Assembly: GCA_045536155.1 (NCBI GenBank)
Contig: JAZSMZ010000101.1
Location: 1-5,184 of the forward strand
DNA: 5,184 bases
Origin: JAZQNC01 sp045536155
GTDB lineage: Bacteria; Bacillota; Clostridia; Oscillospirales; CAG-272
Direction of reading: 5' to 3'
Positions within the stretch are counted from its first letter, which is position 1. Every line of letters begins with the position of its first letter. Below are positions 1 to 5,085 of the stretch, piece by piece. The notes below the pieces were generated by a model. It worked only from the letters and a program-made list of their open reading frames with translations. It was not told where the DNA came from and ran no database searches. The translations under genes and the position numbers were made by a program.

Positions 1-792
1 GGTAAATCCTTCCGTAACGAGATCACCCCCGGTAACTTCATTTTCCGTATCCGTGAATTTGAGCAGATGGAGCTTGAGTTCTTCTGCAAGCCCGGTACCG
101 ACCTCGAATGGTTCGCATTCTGGAAGAATTACTGCGCAGAATTCCTTTATAACCTCGGCATGAAGAAGGAAAATCTCCGTCTTCGCGACCACGAGCCCGA
201 GGAGCTTTCCTTCTATTCCAAGGCAACAACCGACTTTGAATATCTCTTCCCCTTCGGTTGGGGCGAGCTTTGGGGTATTGCCGACCGTACCGACTACGAC
301 CTTAATTGCCACATCAAGGAAAGCGGCAAGACTCTCGAATATTTCGATCCCGAAACCAACGAGCACTACGTTCCCTACGTTGTTGAGCCCTCGCTCGGTG
401 CTGACCGCGCAGCTCTTGCCTTCCTCGTTGAGGCATATGACGAAGAGGTCGTTGACGAAGAGAAGAACGACGTCCGCGTAGTTATGCGCTTCCATCCCGC
501 TCTTGCTCCCTTCAAGGCAGCCGTTCTTCCTCTCTCGAAGAAGCTTGCCGCAGAGGCTCAGGAGATCCACGAAAAGCTTTCCCGCACCTTCATGGTAGAC
601 TATGACGATACCGGGACGATCGGTAAGCGTTACCGCCGTGAGGACGAGATCGGTACTCCTTACTGCATCACCTACGACTTCGAGTCGAAGGAAGACAACT
701 GCGTAACCGTTCGCGACCGCGACACGATGGAGCAGGTTCGCATCCCGATCGACGAGCTCGAAGCATACATCGCTGAAAAGATCAAATATTGA
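1..792 (+). CDS. glyQS: Glycyl-tRNA synthetase, single-chain (GlyQS) type, C-terminal part (5' truncated by window edge)
   Basis: Class II aminoacyl-tRNA synthetase that charges tRNA-Gly with glycine in the cytoplasm. The reading frame is open from base 1, so 263 C-terminal residues are visible; full-length relatives have about 460. Class II motif 2 is at the very start (FRNEI at window residues 4-8, then a beta-strand ending in LEFF). The adenylation core continues with FPFGWGELWGIADR (83-96). Motif 3 is EPSLGADRAALAFL (129-142), with its conserved arginine at 135. From about residue 157 the sequence fits the HGTP-type anticodon-binding domain, ending in TGTIGKRYRREDEIGTPYC (204-222) and a terminal helix. 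There is no sign of decay; codons favour C or G at third positions. It is followed at 27 bases by the epimerase gene without a terminator. A T-box leader would be expected upstream in this group, but lies outside the window. Confidence 0.95.
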   Translation, partial: GKSFRNEITPGNFIFRIREFEQMELEFFCKPGTDLEWFAFWKNYCAEFLYNLGMKKENLRLRDHEPEELSFYSKATTDFEYLFPFGWGELWGIADRTDYDLNCHIKESGKTLEYFDPETNEHYVPYVVEPSLGADRAALAFLVEAYDEEVVDEEKNDVRVVMRFHPALAPFKAAVLPLSKKLAAEAQEIHEKLSRTFMVDYDDTGTIGKRYRREDEIGTPYCITYDFESKEDNCVTVRDRDTMEQVRIPIDELEAYIAEKIKY

Positions 793-819
793 TCTTTGAT
801 ATAAAAACAGGACATCATT

Positions 820-1683
820 ATGGAAAAGATACTCAAATGCGGCAAAGCCGAGGCCGTCGTCAATACTCTCGGCGGTGAGCTGACCTCTTTTAAGGTGGAC
901 GGCAAGGAATACGTCTGGTATGCCGACAGCGCCCATTGGGCAGGTCACGCGCCCCTTTGCTTTCCCTTTGTAAGCCTTTTAAAGGACAACAAGGTAAGAT
1001 TCGACGGCGTGGAGTATGAGATCCCGCTTCGCCACGGCATCGCCCGCCGCAGTGAGTTTGAGCTGCTCGAATGCAACGATGAGTCTGCTTCCTTCCGCTT
1101 TACCTCGTCTGAGGCAACAAAGCAGTATTATCCCTACGATTTCGAGCTGAATGCGACCCACTCGATCACCGAGGATTCATTTAAAACGACATATCAGGTA
1201 ACGAATAAGGGAGATAGCCCGATGCACTTCTGCATCGGTGCTCACCCCGGATTCTGCACCCATTCGTCGATTGAGGAATGGAAGCTCGTTTTCGAAAAGG
1301 AAGAGAATTGCGCGCTCTATTATACCGATAAAAAGAGCGAGTTTTCCTACGATTACAAGCATCCCCGTACCCTGACGACCGAATTTGACCTCAAATATGC
1401 CGACTACGACGTCGATGCACTCATCTGCCCCGATCTCAATTCGCGCAAGGTCAAATTGGTGAGAAAGGACAACGGACAGGGCATGGAGTTCGATTTTACC
1501 GGCTTTGACGTGCTCACACTCTGGAGTCCGCCCAAGAAAAACTCCCCCTTCTTCGCGCTCGAGCCCTGGACCGGTCTTCCTGCGCTCACAGACGAAAGCG
1601 GCGAGTTTTGTGACAAGCCCTATTGCATAACCCTCGCTCCCGGCGAGTCGTACACAACCGGTTATTCGCTTAAGGCAATATAA
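820..1683 (+). CDS. Aldose 1-epimerase family protein (LacX/galactose mutarotase-like)
   Basis: A 287-residue cytosolic sugar-binding beta-sandwich protein, expected to interconvert alpha and beta anomers of a hexose or hexose phosphate. Conserved features of the family are visible: the N-terminal GGELTSFKVDGKEYVW (18-33), PLCFPF (45-50), RHG (71-73), the catalytic-histidine segment IGAHPGF (139-145, His142) and ALEPWTGLP (246-254) carrying the glutamate that acts as catalytic base (Glu248). Length and motif spacing match the LacX-like branch rather than GalM proper, whose members are longer. The start is ATG 820, preceded by CAGGA at 808-812 with a 7-base spacer. It lies 27 bases behind the glycyl-tRNA synthetase stop with no terminator between, so co-transcription is likely; a functional link to charging glycine is not evident. 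The exact sugar cannot be told from sequence. Confidence 0.9.
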   Translation: MEKILKCGKAEAVVNTLGGELTSFKVDGKEYVWYADSAHWAGHAPLCFPFVSLLKDNKVRFDGVEYEIPLRHGIARRSEFELLECNDESASFRFTSSEATKQYYPYDFELNATHSITEDSFKTTYQVTNKGDSPMHFCIGAHPGFCTHSSIEEWKLVFEKEENCALYYTDKKSEFSYDYKHPRTLTTEFDLKYADYDVDALICPDLNSRKVKLVRKDNGQGMEFDFTGFDVLTLWSPPKKNSPFFALEPWTGLPALTDESGEFCDKPYCITLAPGESYTTGYSLKAI

Positions 1684-1691
1684 AAAAACAA

Positions 1692-1726
1692 ATCCCGATG
1701 CATCAGCCTCGGGTGCTAAAGGACAG
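1692..1726 (+). repeat. Bipartite intergenic element, copy A
   Basis: Two 11-base blocks, ATCCCGATGCA (1692-1702) and CTAAAGGACAG (1716-1726), are separated by 13 unrelated bases. The same blocks with the same spacing occur on the - strand at 2408-2374. Copy A starts 8 bases after the epimerase stop codon, behind a run of seven A. Read on the - strand, CCCGA/TCGGG (1713-1709 with 1698-1694) can form a 5-bp stem followed by a T-rich run, so this copy could act as a secondary terminator in that direction. What the element does is unknown to me. Confidence 0.7.
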
Positions 1727-1728
1727 AA

Positions 1729-1766
1729 AAAAAGCCGATCTGGATTGATTTCCGTATCGGCTTTTT
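1729..1766. terminator. Strong, probably bidirectional intrinsic terminator between convergent genes
   Basis: AAAAAGCCGAT (1729-1739) is perfectly complementary to ATCGGCTTTTT (1756-1766). The stem continues inward after one mismatch through a G-U pair and GGA/TCC (1742-1744 with 1751-1753) to a six-base loop. A-run on the left and T-run on the right make it usable from both strands: it lies 45 bases past the epimerase stop on + and 108 bases past the RDD gene stop on -. Confidence 0.9.
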
Positions 1767-1774
1767 CTATTTCA

Positions 1775-1793
1775 TTACCACCTCTGGTGGTGA
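1775..1793. other. Short GC-rich hairpin ACCACC-TCT-GGTGGT
   Basis: ACCACC (1777-1782) and GGTGGT (1786-1791) form a perfect 6-bp stem over a three-base loop, extendable by T-G and T-A pairs. It sits between the bidirectional terminator and the RDD gene stop. No T-run follows on either strand, so it is not itself a typical intrinsic terminator; it could be mRNA 3' structure or the remnant of a longer palindromic repeat. Confidence 0.4.
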
Positions 1794-1874
1794 GTAAATG
1801 CGCACTTGCAGAAAAAAGAAACATTCCCTTGTGAAAGGTAGATGGCGCGGTAACGCTATACCTGCAAACGAGGG

Positions 1875-2294
1875 CTATATAGTTTTGATATGTCTTACTA
1901 CTTGTGTTTTTGCAATAAAATCTCCTAACCGTTTGCCGTTATTAACTAAAACAACAATCCCTTCTATTTGCACAATTAAATATGTGATATTTCTTAAAAT
2001 CAAACTACCGAAAGATGCTTTTTCTCCCGTTTCGGAATTTTGAATCTTCAATCTGCATATCAGCTTGCCCAGACTCCGTCTTCCAAATAGGCAATCTTTA
2101 AACAGACAATAGAGGAAAAACCATAATAGTCCCAAAAGGAAACCGACAGAAGTAAACATTTTTATACTTGGATAGAGAAAAAATTCAGGATTACTTCCGG
2201 GACCGAAGAACATCAGCACCATAGCAACACCGAACATAATATTCCAGTCTATCACAAATGCCAAGAATCTGCGAATGAGAAGTTTAATGTCCAC
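1875..2294 (-). CDS. RDD family membrane protein
   Basis: A 139-residue integral membrane protein with the RDD signature. The N-terminal segment RRFLAFVIDW (8-17) carries the Arg and first Asp. The central block GRRSLGKLICRLKI (71-84) and the C-terminal NGKRLGDFIAKTQVV (119-133), with Asp125, complete the family pattern. Membrane helices lie near residues 10-30, 47-65 and 98-117. RDD proteins have been linked to ion or compatible-solute transport in a few cases, but most have no known role, so no substrate is proposed. The start is GTG at 2294: a TGA lies in frame 18 bases upstream (2312-2310) with no other start codon between, and the next internal Met (20) would remove the RDD motif. An AAAGGCGGG ribosome binding site precedes it. 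G+C is about 37% (132 of 360 bases at 1921-2280) against about 52% in sampled parts of the synthetase gene, which may indicate a separate origin. It has its own promoter. Confidence 0.88.
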   Translation of the reverse strand: MDIKLLIRRFLAFVIDWNIMFGVAMVLMFFGPGSNPEFFLYPSIKMFTSVGFLLGLLWFFLYCLFKDCLFGRRSLGKLICRLKIQNSETGEKASFGSLILRNITYLIVQIEGIVVLVNNGKRLGDFIAKTQVVRHIKTI

Positions 2295-2301
2295 GTTATT
2301 G

Positions 2302-2311
2302 CCCGCCTTTC
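2302..2311 (-). promoter_or_regulatory. Ribosome binding site that fixes the GTG start of the RDD gene
   Basis: On the - strand this reads GAAAGGCGGG, ending 7 bases before the GTG; the AAAGG core lies 11 bases away. Together with the in-frame TGA at 2312-2310 it leaves GTG 2294 as the only plausible start. Confidence 0.6.
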
Positions 2312-2325
2312 ATTTTATCAAGGTT

Positions 2326-2354
2326 ATTATACAACAATTCCGTAAATATGTCAC
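2326..2354 (-). promoter_or_regulatory. Sigma-A/sigma-70-type promoter of the RDD gene
   Basis: GTGACA (2354-2349, five of six consensus bases) and a perfect TATAAT (2331-2326) are separated by exactly 17 bases. The predicted start of transcription, near 2319, gives a leader of about 25 bases before the GTG. Copy B of the bipartite element ends 20 bases upstream of the -35 box. Confidence 0.75.
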
Positions 2355-2373
2355 CGTTCCGTGCACAATAAAA

Positions 2374-2408
2374 CTGTCCTTTAGAACACAACGCCTCTGC
2401 ATCGGGAT
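2374..2408 (-). repeat. Bipartite intergenic element, copy B
   Basis: On the - strand ATCCCGATGCA (2408-2398), 13 bases, then CTAAAGGACAG (2384-2374): both blocks and the spacing are identical to copy A at 1692-1726, while the middle 13 bases differ. It begins 16 bases after the stop codon of the 273-residue membrane protein and again follows a run of seven A. A weak 5-bp hairpin TGTTC-TAAA-GGACA (2388-2375) followed by GTTTTATT might give partial termination here; copy A cannot form it, so it is not the reason for conservation. Confidence 0.7.
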
Positions 2409-2424
2409 CTTTTTTTGCTTTGAT

Positions 2425-3246
2425 TTATTCCTCTTCGATTTTTCCGTCGTACCACAGGGTCTGACCGAGTCTTGCACTGAAATAGAGCATCATTGCGATC
2501 TCGGCAAGGCGGAATGCCGAATCGGCAGATGCGGGACGCAAGCCTGCGATCGTCAGAGCGATGTCCGACACGTTGGCCAGCGCGAGTAATAAGACGGTGC
2601 CGAGCGTGACGGCAAAATAGAGTCTCGGACGGGCAACAAAGAGAAGAATTCTCGTTTCATAGACCATCGCGAGCATAACTCCGATCAGCGAAAGCTGATT
2701 TAAAATACGAACGGGGCTCTTTATCGGGCTGTCGATCTCAAAATACAGGCTGATCAGATAAAATCCTGCCCAGACGATAACGCACATTGAAAGCCATGCG
2801 AGTCTTTTGGGGTCGGCATCGGTTTTAAACGACGATGCGATGAAATAGAGTGCTGCGGGCAGGGCAAAGACGAGCGATACGATTCGCCATGCGGCAGGCG
2901 CGGGGTAAATGTCACGTACCGTATTTACTACGTTGAGCAGCAGCGAAGCGATAAGTAAAAATCCGCAAAGAAGTGAGCAGAAGGTGGAAAAACGGTTCTG
3001 CGGCAGATGTTTTGTGCAAAGCTCGTTGCTTTTAAGAGAGAACATCGAAACGAGGAGCAAGACGATAACTCCTGCGCTGATGCCGTAGATAATTGCGGGG
3101 AAAGGGGAGACTCTGTCATAGACGAAAAGCGATTCGTCATAGAAAAAGGCCATCACAAGAGTGTGCGAAACTGCCAATACCGCGCTCAGCACAAGAGAGA
3201 TCATAAAGTAAACTCTCGCGCGCTTCGCCGAAGGGGTGTCGAACAT
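2425..3246 (-). CDS. Polytopic membrane protein of unknown function (about 8 membrane helices)
   Basis: A 273-residue protein I do not recognise. Hydrophobic segments lie near residues 13-35, 50-70, 87-107, 119-139, 149-169, 182-204, 208-235 and 243-262, so seven or eight membrane helices are likely, with a short basic N-terminus (AKRARVY) that should be cytoplasmic and an acidic tail KIEEE. There is no signal peptide distinct from the first helix. Charged residues within or near helices include Glu170 and Asp172 after helix 5, Glu197 and Arg199 in helix 6, Asp228 in helix 7 and Glu249 in helix 8. I see no ABC, MFS, kinase or peptidase motif. The start ATG 3246 follows AAAGGA at 3262-3257 with a 10-base spacer. 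The gene appears to be transcribed alone from a promoter near 3290-3317; the RDD gene downstream has its own promoter. Gene reality is supported by length, ribosome binding site and coherent hydrophobic pattern. Confidence 0.83.
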   Translation of the reverse strand: MFDTPSAKRARVYFMISLVLSAVLAVSHTLVMAFFYDESLFVYDRVSPFPAIIYGISAGVIVLLLVSMFSLKSNELCTKHLPQNRFSTFCSLLCGFLLIASLLLNVVNTVRDIYPAPAAWRIVSLVFALPAALYFIASSFKTDADPKRLAWLSMCVIVWAGFYLISLYFEIDSPIKSPVRILNQLSLIGVMLAMVYETRILLFVARPRLYFAVTLGTVLLLALANVSDIALTIAGLRPASADSAFRLAEIAMMLYFSARLGQTLWYDGKIEEE

Positions 3247-3288
3247 ATATATCTACCGTCCTTTGGATAACTTTCTTTGTACCATATA

Positions 3289-3317
3289 ATTATATACCCA
3301 TATTTTTGACAAAGCAA
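3289..3317 (-). promoter_or_regulatory. Possible promoter of the 273-residue membrane protein gene
   Basis: A perfect TATAAT (3294-3289) lies 17 bases from TTGCTT (3317-3312), which matches only three of six -35 consensus bases. An overlapping alternative pairs the better -35 TTGTCA (3312-3307) with TATATG (3288-3283) at 18 bases. Either gives a leader of roughly 30-40 bases. The region is A+T-rich, so a chance TATAAT is possible. Confidence 0.45.
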
Positions 3318-3363
3318 GAATAATAAGTATAGCCAATTTAAACTATTTGTAAATCAATTAAAA

Positions 3364-3386
3364 AGGGACGCATTTTGCGCGTCCCT
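3364..3386 (-). terminator. Intrinsic terminator of the Re-citrate synthase gene
   Basis: On the - strand AGGGACGC (3386-3379) pairs with GCGTCCCT (3371-3364), an 8-bp GC-rich stem over a 7-base loop, followed directly by a T-run. It starts 17 bases past the stop codon and separates this gene from the membrane protein gene downstream. Confidence 0.88.
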
Positions 3387-3403
3387 CGCCATTATGTAAT
3401 GAT

Positions 3404-4846
3404 TCAGTTGTGGTGCAGGTGGATGTGAGAAAGTCTCTCGTATTCGTTGAAATCGAGCTCGCGGAGCATATTTTCAAGCTCCTCATCACCCATAACGGTT
3501 GTGCGTCCGTCGGCATACTCGCGGTCCACTTCATCCTTCATCTTCTGAACGATAGCTGCCTGCTTGTTGATGGCATCGTCGCCGCTCAGCGAGAAGTATC
3601 CGTTAAGCCAATGTGCAATTCCGGCGGCACCGCTGTGCTGACCGACCGCAACAGATGCGGGACGGTTGAGGATCTTTGCAGTGTTGAAGATGTTGTAGAT
3701 CTCCTCGTCCTTGAGCAGACCGTCGGCGTGGATACCTGCACGGGTGATGTTGAAGTTGCGTCCGACAAAGGGTGTGCGGGGCGGGATCTCGTATCCGATA
3801 TTGTTTTCAAAATAGTGCGCGATATCGGTGATGACCGACAGATCCATTCCATCGGTAGTGCCGCGGAGCGATGCATATTCGATGCACATCGCTTCAAGCG
3901 GACAGTTACCCGTTCTTTCGCCGATGCCGAGCATGGAGCAGTTGACGCTCGATGCGCCGTAAAGCCATGCAGTGGCGGCATTGGTGACAACCTTGTAAAA
4001 GTCGTTGTGTCCGTGCCACTCAACAAGGGCGGAGGGAATGCCTGCATAGTGGGTAAGACCGTAGATTATACCCTGAACCGAACGGGGAAGAGCCGATCCG
4101 GGATAGGATACGCCGTAACCCATGGTGTCGCAGGCGCGGATCTTTATCGGAATGCCGCTTTCGGTCATAAGATCACGCAGAGCCGTTGCAAAGGGAAGAA
4201 CGAAGCCGTAGAAGTCGGCACGGGTGATGTCCTCGAAGTGACAGCGCGGACGGATTCCCTTGTCGAGAAGCGATTTTACGATGCCGAGGTATTTGTCTAT
4301 TGCCGATTTACGGGTGAGTCCCATCTTTTTGTAGATGTGGTAGTCGGAGCAGGATACCAAAACGCCCGTTTCCTTTATTCCAAGCTCGCGTACGAGGTCG
4401 AAATCCTTTTCGGATGCGCGGATCCATGTCGTTATCTCGGGGAATTCGAATCCGAGCTCCATGCATTTGAGCAGCGCCTCGCGGTCCTTTTCGGTGTAAA
4501 CGAAGAACTCGCTCTGACGGATGATACCCTTCGGGCCACCCAATTTGTGCATGAGGGTGAAAAGGTGAACGATCTGATCGACTGTAAAGGGGGAGGTGGA
4601 CTGCTGACCGTCACGGAAAGTAGTGTCGGTTATCCATATCTCGTCGGGCATCGATATCGGCACCGAACGATGGTTGAAGGATACCTTCGGGATGGATTCA
4701 TAATCGAAAAGGTGGCGGTAGAGATTGGGCTCCGCTCTTTCCTGAAGCTGATAGCGGTAGGAGGACTGCTCGAGCAGATTGGTTTTATCTGAAAACTCTA
4801 AAGGCGAGCCGTTGAATACGTCAGTAAGTGTTGATCTGTTGTCCAT
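3404..4846 (-). CDS. Re-citrate synthase-like DRE-TIM metallolyase (homocitrate/isopropylmalate synthase superfamily)
   Basis: A 480-residue cytosolic enzyme expected to condense acetyl-CoA with a 2-oxoacid. The metal-binding start of the barrel is DTTFRDGQQ (74-82, Asp79 as ligand). Next come GGPKGIIRQSEFFVY (103-117), FPEITTWIRA (135-144), RCHFEDITRADFYGF (201-215), the metal-ligand histidines in EWHGHND (276-282), and GIGERTGNCPLE (307-318). The AGIHADGLLKDEEIY segment (370-384) is typical of the C-terminal subdomain of this superfamily. The GGPxGxIRQxEFF and EITxWIRA stretches fit, to my knowledge, the Re-citrate synthase branch described from Clostridium kluyveri better than LeuA, and there is no room for the LeuA leucine-binding regulatory domain. 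The likely role is citrate for the oxidative route to 2-oxoglutarate and glutamate in an anaerobe. The start ATG 4846 follows AGAAAGGA with an 11-base spacer. It is monocistronic, flanked by terminators, with a long leader and a dyad at its promoter. Automatic pipelines may call it 2-isopropylmalate synthase; substrate is inferred, not proven. Confidence 0.85.
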   Translation of the reverse strand: MDNRSTLTDVFNGSPLEFSDKTNLLEQSSYRYQLQERAEPNLYRHLFDYESIPKVSFNHRSVPISMPDEIWITDTTFRDGQQSTSPFTVDQIVHLFTLMHKLGGPKGIIRQSEFFVYTEKDREALLKCMELGFEFPEITTWIRASEKDFDLVRELGIKETGVLVSCSDYHIYKKMGLTRKSAIDKYLGIVKSLLDKGIRPRCHFEDITRADFYGFVLPFATALRDLMTESGIPIKIRACDTMGYGVSYPGSALPRSVQGIIYGLTHYAGIPSALVEWHGHNDFYKVVTNAATAWLYGASSVNCSMLGIGERTGNCPLEAMCIEYASLRGTTDGMDLSVITDIAHYFENNIGYEIPPRTPFVGRNFNITRAGIHADGLLKDEEIYNIFNTAKILNRPASVAVGQHSGAAGIAHWLNGYFSLSGDDAINKQAAIVQKMKDEVDREYADGRTTVMGDEELENMLRELDFNEYERLSHIHLHHN

Positions 4847-4905
4847 TTGACGTTTGTTCCTTTCTGAAAAATAGATGGTGATAGGCGTAAATATCTATTC
4901 GCGAT

Positions 4906-4932
4906 GCGGTGTTTTTGCATGAAACTCACCGC
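4906..4932 (-). promoter_or_regulatory. Leader hairpin upstream of the Re-citrate synthase gene
   Basis: GCGGTG (4906-4911) is complementary to CACCGC (4927-4932). Alternatively five of these pairs plus GTTT/AAAC inside form a 9-bp stem with a two-base bulge and a 7-base loop. It would lie in the 5' untranslated region, about 60 bases before the start codon, and is not followed by a T-run, so it looks like leader structure rather than an attenuator by itself. Confidence 0.45.
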
Positions 4933-4937
4933 AAACT

Positions 4938-4971
4938 TGCTAATATATGGGGTATAGGATATATATTAGCA
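4938..4971. promoter_or_regulatory. Perfect 11-bp dyad, candidate operator at the Re-citrate synthase promoter
   Basis: TGCTAATATAT (4938-4948) and ATATATTAGCA (4961-4971) are exact reverse complements separated by 12 bases, giving 23 bases between half-site centres. The right arm covers the -10 box and the left arm lies just past the predicted start of transcription, the usual position for a repressor dimer or tetramer. As RNA it could only fold in part, because the right arm is mostly upstream of the start of transcription. Confidence 0.5.
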
Positions 4972-4991
4972 CGAAATATGAATAATTGCAA
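4963..4991 (-). promoter_or_regulatory. Extended -10 promoter of the Re-citrate synthase gene
   Basis: TTGCAA (4991-4986, four of six consensus bases) is 17 bases from TAATAT (4968-4963, four of six), and the latter is preceded by TGC, an extended -10. Transcription should start near 4956, leaving a leader of about 110 bases. The dyad 4938-4971 overlaps the -10. Confidence 0.55.
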
Positions 4992-5041
4992 TAGCCAAAC
5001 TTGCAAATTAACATAATATTAAAATATAAAAACATAAAAAA

Positions 5042-5065
5042 GTCCGGATGCTTTTACATCCGGAC
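5042..5065 (-). terminator. Intrinsic terminator of the elongation factor G-like gene
   Basis: GTCCGGATG (5042-5050) pairs perfectly with CATCCGGAC (5057-5065) over a 6-base loop. On the - strand six T (5041-5036) follow directly, and the stem begins 20 bases past the stop codon. The + strand also has a T-run after one spacer G and A, so it may work in both directions, though no + strand gene needs it here. Confidence 0.9.
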
Positions 5066-5085
5066 GATTTTTATTCTTTTGTAGC

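Noticed and set aside
1177..1824. A 215-codon open frame on the - strand across the epimerase gene.
   Set aside because: It is antisense to a well conserved gene, crosses the bidirectional terminator and the bipartite element, and resembles no protein family.
1798..2043. An 81-codon open frame on the + strand starting next to the hairpin at 1775-1793.
   Set aside because: It overlaps the RDD gene on the other strand, has no ribosome binding site, and its translation looks like a reverse reading of a membrane protein gene.
2312..2366. A possible 18-codon leader peptide on the - strand (GTG 2366) behind the AAAGGACAG of copy B.
   Set aside because: The AAAGGA block is also present in copy A, where no start codon follows, and the putative peptide would span the RDD promoter; most likely chance.
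2275..2589. A 104-codon open frame on the + strand spanning the RDD promoter region.
   Set aside because: It crosses two genes, a promoter and copy B of the repeat on the opposite strand, without a ribosome binding site.
3410..4792. A 460-codon open frame on the + strand, antisense to the Re-citrate synthase gene.
   Set aside because: It mirrors the codon structure of the - strand gene, which carries all conserved motifs, a ribosome binding site, promoter and terminator. The + strand translation has no family resemblance and no good ribosome binding site.
5001..5006. A second TTGCAA and a repeated CAAACTTGC (4932-4940 and 4996-5004) around the Re-citrate synthase promoter as paired regulatory sites.
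   Set aside because: TTGCAA is short and self-complementary, the region is A+T-rich, and the second copy has no suitable -10 at 17 bases; not enough to call a site.
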